From NCBI RefSeq assembly GCF_010104355.1, contig NZ_CP044972.1, forward strand, positions 4,082,001 to 4,146,000: a stretch of 64,000 nucleotides of DNA, read 5' to 3'. This document shows, piece by piece, positions 25,321-33,151 of the stretch (positions are counted from its first letter, which is position 1; each line of letters begins with the position of its first letter). This DNA is from Hydrogenophaga sp. PBL-H3. GTDB taxonomy: Bacteria; Pseudomonadota; Gammaproteobacteria; Burkholderiales; Burkholderiaceae_C. The translations under genes and the position numbers were made by a program. The notes under the pieces are model-generated. The model was not told the origin of the DNA and did no database searches. It saw only the letters and a list, made by a program, of their open reading frames with translations.

Positions 25321-26025
25321 TCAGCTGCGGGCGGGCCGGCTACCGAACACGCCCCGCCCCACCCGCACCATCGTCGAGCCGGCGGCGACAGCCGCTTCGA
25401 GGTCGTCGCTCATGCCCAGGGACAAGGTGTCCAGGCCCAGGCCCTGTGCGTTGAGCTGATCGAACAGACCTTTGGCGCGCAGGAACAGGTCACGCTGGGT
25501 CCCGAAATCCGGCGCTGGTTCGGGAATGCACATCAGCCCGCGTAGCTGCAACCGTGGCAACCGGGCAACCGCCATGGCCAGCTCCGCCAACGCATCGGGA
25601 GCCACACCCGACTTGTTCGCCCCACCATCGACATTGACCTGCAGGCACACCTGCAAGGGCGGCAGGTTGGCTGGACGCTGTTCGCTCAGGCGTTGAGCGA
25701 TCTTGAGCCGATCGACCGACTGCACCCAGTCAAAGTGCTCCGCCACCGGCCGTGTTTTGTTGCTTTGCAACGGTCCGATGCAATGCCATTGCAACGCAGC
25801 ATGGGGACGCAACAGGCGCAAGGCTGCGATCTTTTCGGTGCCTTCCTGGACGTAGTTCTCTCCAAAAGCATGCTGACCGGCGGCCAGCGCCAGACAGACG
25901 GCGTCTGCATCGAAAGTCTTGGAAACCGCGAGCAAGGTGACCTCGCTCACATCCCGAGCAGCCGCCCTGCAAGCCCGTGCCAATCGCTCGTGAACCTGTT
26001 GGAGATTGCCTTCGATGGTCGTCAT
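25321..26025 (-). CDS. YggS family PLP homeostasis protein
   Basis: This 234-residue single-domain fold-type III PLP protein (PLPBP/YggS/ProY) is a TIM-barrel without known catalytic turnover. Such proteins bind pyridoxal phosphate through a Lys, here Lys36 in LLAVSKTFDA, and help balance vitamin B6 and amino-acid pools. Further family motifs are FGENYVQEGTEKI, WHCIGPLQSNKTR, LQVNVDGGANKSGV and the closing LSLGMSDDLEAAVAAGSTMVRVG region. It is divergent from pilT, with 39 bases between starts, the usual neighbourhood for yggS in beta- and gammaproteobacteria. It converges on the Lrp gene. Confidence 0.94.
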   Translation of the reverse strand: MTTIEGNLQQVHERLARACRAAARDVSEVTLLAVSKTFDADAVCLALAAGQHAFGENYVQEGTEKIAALRLLRPHAALQWHCIGPLQSNKTRPVAEHFDWVQSVDRLKIAQRLSEQRPANLPPLQVCLQVNVDGGANKSGVAPDALAELAMAVARLPRLQLRGLMCIPEPAPDFGTQRDLFLRAKGLFDQLNAQGLGLDTLSLGMSDDLEAAVAAGSTMVRVGRGVFGSRPARS

Positions 26026-26064
26026 AATCAGTCGTCATACCTCAACACCGCACGGGACCCCGGG

Positions 26065-27108
26065 ATGGATATCACCCAATTGCTTGCCTTCAGCGTCAAG
26101 AACAAAGCATCCGATCTTCACCTCTCGGCCGGTCTCCCACCCATGATACGGGTGCATGGCGACGTGCGACGCATCAACGTCGAACCGCTGGACCACAAGC
26201 AGGTCCACGGCATGGTCTACGACATCATGAACGACAGCCAGCGCAAGCAATACGAGGAGTTTCTGGAGTGCGACTTCTCGTTTGAAATTGAAGGGCTGGC
26301 CCGTTTTCGCGTCAACGCCTTCAACCACAACCGTGGCGCTGGCGCGGTGTTCCGCACCATCCCGAGCAAGATCCTGACGCTGGAGCAGCTCAATGCGCCC
26401 AAGATCTTCGGAGACCTCGCCCTGCGTCCTCGCGGCCTGGTGCTGGTGACCGGCCCGACCGGCTCGGGCAAGTCCACCACGCTGGCCGGCATGGTCAACC
26501 ACCTCAACGAAACCGAGTACGGCCACATCCTCACGGTGGAAGACCCGGTGGAGTTCGTGCACGAGTCCAAGAAGTGCCTGGTGAACCAGCGCGAGGTCGG
26601 CCCACACACGCTGAGCTTCTCCAACGCCCTGCGCTCGGCCTTGCGCGAAGACCCGGACGCGATCCTGGTGGGCGAGATGCGCGACCTGGAAACCATCCGC
26701 CTGGCCATGACGGCGGCGGAAACGGGCCACCTGGTGTTCGGCACGCTGCACACCTCAAGCGCTGCCAAGACGATCGACCGCATCATCGACGTGTTCCCCG
26801 CCGAAGAGAAAGACATGGTGCGTGCCATGTTGTCCGAATCGCTGGTGGCGGTGATCTCGCAGACGCTGTGCAAGACCAAGGACGGCACCGGTCGCGTGGC
26901 CGCACACGAAATCATGCTGGGCACCAGCGCCATCCGCAACCTGATCCGCGAAGCCAAGGTGGCACAGATGTACTCGGCCATCCAGACCGGCAGCAACGTG
27001 GGCATGCAGACGCTGGACCAGAACCTCTCGGAGCTGGTCAAGCGCAACGTGATCAGCCCGGCCGAGGCGCGCGGCAAAGCGAAGATTCCCGAGAATTTCC
27101 CGGGCTGA
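26065..27108 (+). CDS. pilT: type IV pilus retraction ATPase PilT
   Basis: This 347-residue hexameric ATPase drives type IV pilus retraction and twitching motility from the cytoplasmic base of the machine. The N-terminal PAS-like domain begins MDITQLLAFSVKNKASDLHL. The RecA-like core has Walker A GPTGSGKST at 130-138, the Asp box TVEDPVEFVH, Walker B DAILVGEMRD and the His box TGHLVFGTLHTSSA. The C-terminal signature AIRNLIREAK, specific to PilT retraction ATPases, is present. The ATG at 26065 matches the family start; in-frame codons further upstream lie inside the divergent yggS. pilU follows after 19 bases, as is common. Confidence 0.97.
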   Translation: MDITQLLAFSVKNKASDLHLSAGLPPMIRVHGDVRRINVEPLDHKQVHGMVYDIMNDSQRKQYEEFLECDFSFEIEGLARFRVNAFNHNRGAGAVFRTIPSKILTLEQLNAPKIFGDLALRPRGLVLVTGPTGSGKSTTLAGMVNHLNETEYGHILTVEDPVEFVHESKKCLVNQREVGPHTLSFSNALRSALREDPDAILVGEMRDLETIRLAMTAAETGHLVFGTLHTSSAAKTIDRIIDVFPAEEKDMVRAMLSESLVAVISQTLCKTKDGTGRVAAHEIMLGTSAIRNLIREAKVAQMYSAIQTGSNVGMQTLDQNLSELVKRNVISPAEARGKAKIPENFPG

Positions 27109-27127
27109 GCACAAGAAGGCAGAACAC

Positions 27128-28264
27128 ATGGAACGCGACCAGGCATCGAAATTCGTCAACGACCTGCTGCGCCTGATGCTCAGCCGCAGCGGCAGCGACC
27201 TCTTCCTCACCGCCGACTTTCCGCCGGCGATCAAGGTCGACGGATCGGTGGTCAAGGTGTCGCCGCAACCGCTGAACGGCTCGCACACACTGGCGCTGGC
27301 GCGCGCCATCATGAACGACAAGCAGGCCGCCGAGTTCGAACGCACCAAGGAGTGCAACTTCGCGATCTCGCCACCGGCCATTGGGCGTTTCCGGGTCAGC
27401 GCCTTCATCCAGCAGGGCAAGGTCGGCATGGTGATGCGGACCATCCCCGCCGTGCTGCCCACCATCGACAAGCTCGGTCTGCCGCAGGTGCTCAAGGACG
27501 TGGTGCTGTCCAAGCGCGGCTTGTGCATCCTGGTGGGCGCCACGGGCTCGGGGAAGTCCACCTCGCTGGCGGCCATGGTCGACTGGCGCAACGAGCACAC
27601 GCACGGTCACATCATCACGATTGAAGACCCGGTGGAATTCGTGCACCCGCACAAGAACTGCGTGGTCACGCAGCGCGAGGTGGGGCTGGACACCGACAAT
27701 TGGGAAACAGCGCTCAAGAACACGCTGCGCCAGGCGCCCGACGTGATCCTGATGGGTGAGATCCGCGACCGCGAGACCATGGAACACGCGATCCAGTTCA
27801 GCGAAACCGGCCACCTGTGCCTGGCCACGCTGCACGCCAACAGCGCCAACCAGGCGCTGGACCGCATCATCAACTTCTTCCCCGAAGAGCGCCGCACCCA
27901 GCTGCTGATGGACCTCTCGTTGAACTTGCGCGCGCTGGTGTCGCAACGCCTGATTCCACGCCAGGACAACAAGGGTCGCCACGCGGCGGTGGAGATCATG
28001 CTGAACTCACCGCTGATCTCCGACCTGATCTTCAAAGGCGATGTCGCCGAGATCAAGGAGATCATGAAGAAGAGCAACCAGATGGGCATGCAGACGTTTG
28101 ACCAGGCGCTCTTCAACGCCTTCGAGGCCAACCTCATCACGTTTGAGGACGCGCTGCGCAACGCCGACTCGCTCAACGATCTGCGTTTGCAGATCAAGCT
28201 CAACAGCCAGCGCGCCAAGACCCTGGATCTGGCGGCGGGCACCGAGCACCTGACGATCGTTTAA
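27128..28264 (+). CDS. pilU: type IV pilus ATPase PilU
   Basis: This 378-residue PilT paralogue assists PilT in forceful retraction. It has FVNDLLRLMLSRSGSDLFLT at the N terminus, Walker A GATGSGKST, TIEDPVEFVHPHKNCVV, Walker B DVILMGEIRDRETM and the His box ETGHLCLATLHANSA. The C-terminal motif is LISDLIFKGDV rather than the AIRNLIRE of PilT, and the longer C-terminal tail (FDQALFNAFEANLITFEDAL) is typical of PilU. It forms a two-gene operon with pilT. A GC-rich intergenic repeat starts immediately after its stop. Confidence 0.95.
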   Translation: MERDQASKFVNDLLRLMLSRSGSDLFLTADFPPAIKVDGSVVKVSPQPLNGSHTLALARAIMNDKQAAEFERTKECNFAISPPAIGRFRVSAFIQQGKVGMVMRTIPAVLPTIDKLGLPQVLKDVVLSKRGLCILVGATGSGKSTSLAAMVDWRNEHTHGHIITIEDPVEFVHPHKNCVVTQREVGLDTDNWETALKNTLRQAPDVILMGEIRDRETMEHAIQFSETGHLCLATLHANSANQALDRIINFFPEERRTQLLMDLSLNLRALVSQRLIPRQDNKGRHAAVEIMLNSPLISDLIFKGDVAEIKEIMKKSNQMGMQTFDQALFNAFEANLITFEDALRNADSLNDLRLQIKLNSQRAKTLDLAAGTEHLTIV

Positions 28265-28345
28265 CCCCCCTGCGCCGCGCCTGCTGCACGTCACCCCCCA
28301 GGGGGGGCAATGCCTGCGGCGTGGCGTAGCCAGTTCCGCGGCATT
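28265..28345. repeat. GC-rich intergenic palindromic repeat
   Basis: Directly after pilU lies CCCCCCTGCGCCGCGCCTGC, then a self-complementary CCCCCC-A-GGGGGGG core (about 28303-28317) and GCAATGCCTGCGGCGTGGCG. The C/G-run core resembles that of the 9.5 kb and 38.6 kb repeats, but the flanks differ, so it looks like a related class. It can form a hairpin and may end the pilTU transcript, although no T-tract follows. Confidence 0.5.
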
Positions 28346-28382
28346 CTTGAATTGAATCCCTTCCAACCTCCGAGAGCTTTTC

Positions 28383-29285
28383 ATGAGCAACATCGCTGAA
28401 CGCACTTACGAATCCATCCCTGCCCGCAAAGTCGCCTTCATCGGCCTGGGTGTCATGGGCTATCCCATGGCCGGCCACCTGGCGCGTGCCGGGCATTCGG
28501 TGACGGTCTACAACCGGTCCAGTGCCAAGGCCGCAGCCTGGGTGGCTGAATTTGGCGGCGCGCACCAACCCACGCCGCGCGAAGCAGCGCAGGGTGCCGA
28601 CATCGTGTTTGCCTGCGTGGGCAACGACGATGACCTGCGCTCCATCACGCTGGGTGCCGACGGTGCGTTCGCCGGCATGGCACCGGGTGCGATCTTCGTG
28701 GACCACACCACAGCCTCCGCCGACGTGGCGCGCGAGCTGTACCAGGCTGCGAAAACACTGGGCCTGTCGTTCGTGGACGCCCCCGTGTCGGGCGGTCAGG
28801 CGGGCGCCGTCAATGGCCTGCTGACCGTGATGTGCGGCGGTGACGCAGCGGCCTTTGACGCGGTGAAGCCCGTGGCCATGGCGTTTTCGCGCGCCTTCAC
28901 GCTGCTGGGCGACACCGGTGCCGGCCAGCTCACCAAGATGGTCAACCAGATCTGTATCGCCGGGCTGGTGCAAGGCCTGTCGGAAGCCATTGCCTTTGGC
29001 CAGAAGGCCGGACTGGGCATGAACCAGGTGCTGGACGTGATCGGCAAGGGCGCGGCGCAGAGCTGGCAACTCGACAACCGCGGCAAGACCATGGTGGCCG
29101 ACAAGTTCGACTTCGGCTTTGCCGTGGACTGGATGCGCAAGGACCTGGGTCTGGTGCTCGACGAGGCCAAGCGCAACGGTGCACGCCTGCCGGTCACCGC
29201 CCTGGTGGACCAGTTCTACGCCGACGTGCAAGCCATGGGCGGCAACCGCCTGGACACCTCCAGCCTGATCAAACGCCTGAAATGA
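28383..29285 (+). CDS. NAD(P)-dependent beta-hydroxyacid dehydrogenase (3-hydroxyisobutyrate dehydrogenase family)
   Basis: The protein has 300 residues. The Rossmann domain (about 15-180) shows AFIGLGVMGYPMAGHLARAG and VYNRSSAKA; Asn, rather than Asp, with the following Arg suggests a preference for NADP(H). The substrate motif FVDAPVSGGQAGAVNGLL and the catalytic Lys185 in GAGQLTKMVNQ are intact, followed by an all-alpha C-terminal domain. Relatives include 3-hydroxyisobutyrate dehydrogenase, tartronate semialdehyde reductase and glyoxylate/succinic semialdehyde reductase. Sequence alone does not settle which. The first 12 residues precede the family start by a little, but the ATG is the only good one. 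A strong intrinsic terminator follows. Confidence 0.88.
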   Translation: MSNIAERTYESIPARKVAFIGLGVMGYPMAGHLARAGHSVTVYNRSSAKAAAWVAEFGGAHQPTPREAAQGADIVFACVGNDDDLRSITLGADGAFAGMAPGAIFVDHTTASADVARELYQAAKTLGLSFVDAPVSGGQAGAVNGLLTVMCGGDAAAFDAVKPVAMAFSRAFTLLGDTGAGQLTKMVNQICIAGLVQGLSEAIAFGQKAGLGMNQVLDVIGKGAAQSWQLDNRGKTMVADKFDFGFAVDWMRKDLGLVLDEAKRNGARLPVTALVDQFYADVQAMGGNRLDTSSLIKRLK

Positions 29286-29297
29286 AGGCCTGAATGG

Positions 29298-29325
29298 ACA
29301 GCAGCGCCGAAGCGCTGCTGTTTTG
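29298..29325 (+). terminator. rho-independent terminator
   Basis: A perfect 10-bp stem ACAGCAGCGC / GCGCTGCTGT with a CGAA tetraloop is followed by TTTT. It lies 13 bases past the dehydrogenase stop and ends where the convergent dolP gene stops. Confidence 0.9.
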
Positions 29326-29973
29326 TCATTTGGCTTCGTTCGCCGCCGGCTTGGGCAGCATGCGGGCGAGTTCGGCCTCGGTGAGGATCTCGAACGAGCG
29401 CACGACGCGCTGCACACCCGAGGTGTTGCGCGCGATCTCGGTGGCGCGGTCGGCTTCGCGCTGCGTGACACGGCCCATCAGGTAGACCGTGCTGCGCTCG
29501 GTCACCACCTTGAAGGCGCTGGCCGACAGGTCCTTGGCGTCCACCAGCGATGCCTTCAGGCGGCCGGTGATCAAGGTGTCGGCAGCGCGCTCCTGCAGCG
29601 ACGGGCTGTTGGTCACCGACAGCTCGTTGATGATCTCGGCCACGTTGTCGACCTGCGAGACGATTTTGCTTGCCAGTTCCTTGTCGGCAGCGCTGGCCAC
29701 CTCGCCGGTGAGCAGCACGCGGCGGTTGTAGCTGGTCACGCCGGCGCGTGCGCGGTTGCCCATCTGATCGCGCAAGCGGTTGGTCGCGCGCAGTTCGATG
29801 CCCTGGTCATCCAGCTGGGCGCCCGAGGTGCGGCGGTCCACCGCCACCAGGGCACCGCCCACCGCACCGCCCACGATCAAGGGCGCGCAGGCGGACAGTC
29901 CAGCGCTCAGCGTCACGGCGACCAGCACGCCAGCGGCAACACGGCTGCGAACAGCAAAAGGGACATGGCTCAT
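29326..29973 (-). CDS. dolP: BON-domain outer-membrane lipoprotein DolP-like
   Basis: This 215-residue lipoprotein has a signal with lipobox LSAC (Cys29) and two BON domains. The first is at about 65-130 (IELRATNRLRDQMG, VLLTGEVAS); the second is at about 140-205 (ITGRLKASLVDAKDLSASAFKVV, STVYLMGRVTQREADRATEIAR). It matches DolP/YraP, which supports outer-membrane integrity and septal amidase regulation in E. coli. Gene order confirms it: dolP follows diaA and yraN as in enterobacteria. Its ATG overlaps the diaA stop (ATGA), with an AGGAG site inside the end of diaA. Confidence 0.9.
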   Translation of the reverse strand: MSHVPFAVRSRVAAGVLVAVTLSAGLSACAPLIVGGAVGGALVAVDRRTSGAQLDDQGIELRATNRLRDQMGNRARAGVTSYNRRVLLTGEVASAADKELASKIVSQVDNVAEIINELSVTNSPSLQERAADTLITGRLKASLVDAKDLSASAFKVVTERSTVYLMGRVTQREADRATEIARNTSGVQRVVRSFEILTEAELARMLPKPAANEAK

Positions 29974-30590
29974 GAGGAACTCTCCTGTTCGTTGGTCAAG
30001 ACGTTGGGCAGGCCCAGCAACTGGGCGTCCACGCCGTCACAAATGCAGTGCAACACCAGGTGGTGCACCTCCAGAATCCGGGCGGCGAGGTCGTGCGGCA
30101 CACACACATGCACATCGGTATCGCGCAGCAGCAGCGCCAGCTGGCCTCCGCGCGCGCCAGTGAGGGCCACCACCGTCATGTCGCGCTCGTGCGCGGCTTC
30201 CACCGCGGCGAGCACATTGGACGAATTGCCCGAGGTGGTGAGCGCCAGCAGCACGTCGCCAGCCTGGCCAAGTGCACGCACCTGGCGGGCATAGACCGAG
30301 CGCACATCGAAGTCGTTGGCAATGCCGGTGAGCACCGCCGCATCGGCCGAGAGGGAGAACGCGGCCAGCTCGGGGCGCTCGCGGTCGTAGCGGCCGACGA
30401 AGCTCGCAGCGAAATGCTGGGCGGCGGCCGCCGACGCGCCGTTGCCGCACGAGAGCACCTTGCCACCACCGGTGACGCTGGCGAGCACCGCGTTGGTGGC
30501 CGCCTCGACCACCGGCGCGAGCGCCTGTGCGCACTGGTACTTCAGGTCGGCACTGTCGATGAACTGTTGCTGGATGCGTTGCAGAAGCAT
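29970..30590 (-). CDS. diaA: SIS-domain protein DiaA-like (phosphoheptose isomerase family)
   Basis: This 206-residue protein has a sugar-isomerase (SIS) fold. Motifs are VLSCGNGASAAAAQHFAASFV, LTGIANDFDVRSVYARQVRALG, LALTTSGNSSNVLAAVEAA and HDLAARILEVHHLVLHCICD. DiaA binds DnaA and promotes timely replication initiation in E. coli. GmhA (sedoheptulose-7-phosphate isomerase) is the alternative, but the RYDRERPELAAFSLSAD segment and the yraN-diaA-dolP order favour DiaA. It lies 27 bases downstream of yraN and overlaps dolP, so the three form one operon. Confidence 0.85.
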   Translation of the reverse strand: MLLQRIQQQFIDSADLKYQCAQALAPVVEAATNAVLASVTGGGKVLSCGNGASAAAAQHFAASFVGRYDRERPELAAFSLSADAAVLTGIANDFDVRSVYARQVRALGQAGDVLLALTTSGNSSNVLAAVEAAHERDMTVVALTGARGGQLALLLRDTDVHVCVPHDLAARILEVHHLVLHCICDGVDAQLLGLPNVLTNEQESSS

Positions 30591-30617
30591 GGGGCGATCA
30601 TAGCGGTGGGGTCTGTA

Positions 30618-31001
30618 TCAAATTGCGCCGGAGGCGTCGAAGGCCGCGCGTAGCCAGTCGATGTGGCCACTGGTGCCGTCGATCAGCACAGCGTCGAATC
30701 GGCATGGGGGCTCTGACCCAAGCCGCAGCAAAAAGTGCCGCGCGGCAAACACGATGCGACGCTGCTTGAGCGGAGTGACACTGGCACCCGCACCGCCCTG
30801 GCGCTGGCTGGCGCGCTGGCGCACCTCGATGAAGACCAGCGTACCGTCGGGCTCACGCATAATCAAATCGATCTCGCCACCGCCCCGTCCCGGCGTCTTG
30901 AAGTTGCGCTGAACCAGCTTCAAACCCTGGCGCTGCAGGTGCTCAAGCGCAGCGTCTTCGGCCGCATCTCCCCGGGCCTTGGTGGTCGGTGCAGGCGCCA
31001 T
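30618..31001 (-). CDS. yraN: UPF0102 (YraN) endonuclease-like protein
   Basis: This 127-residue protein of the YraN family has a PD-(D/E)XK-like core: GRGGGEIDLIMREPDGTLVFIEVRQR contains the Glu/Asp and E-x-R catalytic-type residues. The N-terminal GDAAEDAALEHLQRQGLKLVQRN helix is a family mark. The open frame runs further upstream, but ATG 31001 fits the normal length. It overlaps the likely start of divergent rsmI by 13 bases, so the two genes share a very compact promoter or initiation zone. Function is not settled; it is a predicted nuclease or Holliday-junction resolvase-like protein. Confidence 0.88.
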   Translation of the reverse strand: MAPAPTTKARGDAAEDAALEHLQRQGLKLVQRNFKTPGRGGGEIDLIMREPDGTLVFIEVRQRASQRQGGAGASVTPLKQRRIVFAARHFLLRLGSEPPCRFDAVLIDGTSGHIDWLRAAFDASGAI

Positions 31002-31969
31002 CGGCGCCCCGTCTTTCCTGGAACTCCACATTGTCTGCAAGCTCTCCATCCCTGTTGGCGGCCGCGCGCGACGCGGCGGCGCACCAGCATTATCCGCAGG
31101 GCGCGCTCTACATGGTCGCCACCCCGATCGGCAATCTGGCCGACATCGGCTTGCGCGCGCTGCAGGTGCTCTCCATCGTGGACACCGTGGCCTGCGAAGA
31201 CACGCGCCACACCGCCGCGCTGCTGCAAGGCTACGGCCTGCACAAGCCGCTGCTGGCCCTGCACGAGCACAACGAAGCAGAGGCCGCACAAACCGTGGTG
31301 CAACGCCTGCAGGCCGGCCAGCGCGTGGCCTATGTGAGCGACGCCGGCACGCCCGGCGTGAGCGACCCGGGCGCGCGCCTGGTTGCGGCCGTGAACGCCG
31401 CGGGCCTGCGCTGCGTGCCGATTCCTGGCGCCAGCAGCATCACCGCCTTGCTCAGCGTCTCGGGCACGGTGGCGGGCATGGGGGGCTGGGACGGGCGCTT
31501 TGTGTTTGCCGGCTTTCTGGCCAGCAAGGCGGCCGAACGGCAACGTGAGGTGCAGCTCATCGGCGCCGATGCGCGCGCCTGCGTGCTGCTTGAAGCACCG
31601 CACCGCATCGAAGCCCTGGCCAAAGACCTGGGTGCACTCGGCGAACGCATGTTGACCGTGGGCCGTGAACTCACCAAACAATTTGAAGAAGTGGTGCACC
31701 TGAAGGCCCAGGACTTCAGCACCTGGCTGCAGGCCAACGCGAACCGCACGCGCGGCGAATTTGTGTTGCTGGTTCACCCGCAACCAGCGGCGGCCGAGGC
31801 AGAGGGCAGCGTGGACGCAGCGGCCTTGCGCACGCTGGATGTGCTGTTGAAAGAACTGCCGCTGAAAACCGCGGTGAAACTGTGCGCCGAGATCACCGGC
31901 CAGCCCCGCAATGCGCTCTACGACGCCGCGCTGGCGCGCCGCCAGGGCGCAGACGATTCAGACGACTGA
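30989..31969 (+). CDS. rsmI: 16S rRNA (cytidine1402-2'-O)-methyltransferase
   Basis: RsmI methylates the 2'-O of C1402 in 16S rRNA using S-adenosylmethionine, tuning the decoding centre. This protein of up to 326 residues has the tetrapyrrole-methylase fold: YMVATPIGNLADIGLRALQVL, the strand DTVACEDTRHTAALL, the loop VAYVSDAGTPGVSDPGARLV, PIPGASSITALLSVSG and FVFAGFLASKAAERQ. The start is uncertain: GTG at 30989 gives a 41-residue lead before the first strand, and TTG at 31031 gives a more usual length. E. coli has lpoA (yraM) between rsmI and yraN; it is missing here. Confidence 0.92.
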   Translation: MQAPSAPRLSWNSTLSASSPSLLAAARDAAAHQHYPQGALYMVATPIGNLADIGLRALQVLSIVDTVACEDTRHTAALLQGYGLHKPLLALHEHNEAEAAQTVVQRLQAGQRVAYVSDAGTPGVSDPGARLVAAVNAAGLRCVPIPGASSITALLSVSGTVAGMGGWDGRFVFAGFLASKAAERQREVQLIGADARACVLLEAPHRIEALAKDLGALGERMLTVGRELTKQFEEVVHLKAQDFSTWLQANANRTRGEFVLLVHPQPAAAEAEGSVDAAALRTLDVLLKELPLKTAVKLCAEITGQPRNALYDAALARRQGADDSDD

Positions 31970-31971
31970 AC

Positions 31972-32310
31972 TCAGCGGATCACACGCGCCATCGGGTCGG
32001 GCCCGGAGCGCGGAGCCGGGGCATCGGGCACTTCGTGGGCCTGCACGTCGACCACATCACCCATGGGCTGCACCGGGCCACGGCCCGGCCACACGCCCTG
32101 CGTGTAGCGCTGCGAGGTCTGGCGAAACCGGTTGAACACCACCAGGGGCGCGGGTTTGCGGCCCGTGATCAGCGCCCAGAGCGAGACGCCCAGCACCACC
32201 ACCAGCGTGGCCAGCAGCAGGCTGAGCACGAACACCAGCGCGGCCACGCCGAGCACGAGCTTGAGAACGCCGCGCACCAGGCGGGCAAAAAAATCGAATA
32301 GACCGTTCAT
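31972..32310 (-). CDS. hypothetical membrane protein
   Basis: This 112-residue protein has one long hydrophobic stretch at about 14-47 (LVLGVAALVFVLSLLLATLV onward), long enough for a helical hairpin or one long helix. A cytoplasmic-looking basic segment follows (TGRKPAPLVVFNRFRQTSQRY), then an Ala/Pro-rich acidic tail. No catalytic motif is visible and I do not recognise the family. ATG 32310 is preferred because it begins MNGLFDFF just before the hydrophobic segment. It converges on rsmI with 2 bases between stops. Confidence 0.7.
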   Translation of the reverse strand: MNGLFDFFARLVRGVLKLVLGVAALVFVLSLLLATLVVVLGVSLWALITGRKPAPLVVFNRFRQTSQRYTQGVWPGRGPVQPMGDVVDVQAHEVPDAPAPRSGPDPMARVIR

Positions 32311-32530
32311 GGATGACTGAGTCCCAAGGGCCGGTGTGGGTTCCGCGGGCAGGCTGTGCACCGATCCAGCCCCACCGGTTTGCGGGCCAAACAGTGCTTA
32401 CATGGGGCCATTGTCCCCGCATGCAAGACAGGCCGGGGCACCGACGGTCGTCACACAGCGTGGCGATGCTCGCTGATATGCTGGCCGCTGCCCGCGCGCA
32501 CAGCCCGCGCGAGGCCCATCCAAGGCCCCC

Positions 32531-33151
32531 ATGAAACCGATTTACCAGTACTTCTTCCGCGGCCTGATCACGTTCCTGCCGCTGGCCATCACGGTCTACG
32601 TGCTCTACCTCACCGTGGCCTGGATCGAGTCGATCGCCATGTGGGCGATCCGGCCCTTCATCGGCGACTTCTACCTGCCCGGTCTGGGCATCGTGCTGGG
32701 TGCCGCGCTCATCCTCGGCCTGGGTTTCCTGATCTCGCAGCCCCACCTGGCGCGCTGGCTGTCGTGGATCGAGCTGCCCTTCACCAATCTGCCGGTGGTC
32801 AAGAGCATCTACTCCTCGCTCAAGAGTTTTGCCGACTACTTCTCGCCCCACAAGGACACCCCGCAGCAGGCTGTGGTGGTGCTGCGCATGCCGGGCAACG
32901 AGATGTCCATCGTCGGGCTGGTCACGCGCCAGAACATGCAGGGCCTGCCGCCCGGGCTGGCCGAGCTGGACCAGGTCGCCGTGTACCTGCCCATGGGCTA
33001 CATGATCGGCGGCTACACGGTGTTTGTGCCGCGCAGCTGGATCACGCCGATCGAGATGTCGGTCGAAGAGGCCATGCGCTCGTCGCTGCTGGCCTGGATG
33101 GCCTCCTCCCGCAACGGCGAGCAGACGCCCGCCAACGACCCCGCCCCATGA
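32531..33151 (+). CDS. DUF502 family membrane protein
   Basis: This 206-residue protein has two membrane segments, about 8-33 (GLITFLPLAITVYVLYLTVA) and 51-72 (LGIVLGAALILGLGFLIS). A soluble domain follows, with family motifs FTNLPVVKSIYSSLKSFADYF, VLRMPGNEMSIVGLVT and VYLPMGYMIGGYTVFVPRSWI. DUF502 proteins are widespread in bacteria and plants; molecular function is unknown. In many Burkholderiales the gene sits near aspS or comE-like genes; here it is the first gene of an overlapping cluster and its stop overlaps the next start (ATGA). Confidence 0.9.
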   Translation: MKPIYQYFFRGLITFLPLAITVYVLYLTVAWIESIAMWAIRPFIGDFYLPGLGIVLGAALILGLGFLISQPHLARWLSWIELPFTNLPVVKSIYSSLKSFADYFSPHKDTPQQAVVVLRMPGNEMSIVGLVTRQNMQGLPPGLAELDQVAVYLPMGYMIGGYTVFVPRSWITPIEMSVEEAMRSSLLAWMASSRNGEQTPANDPAP

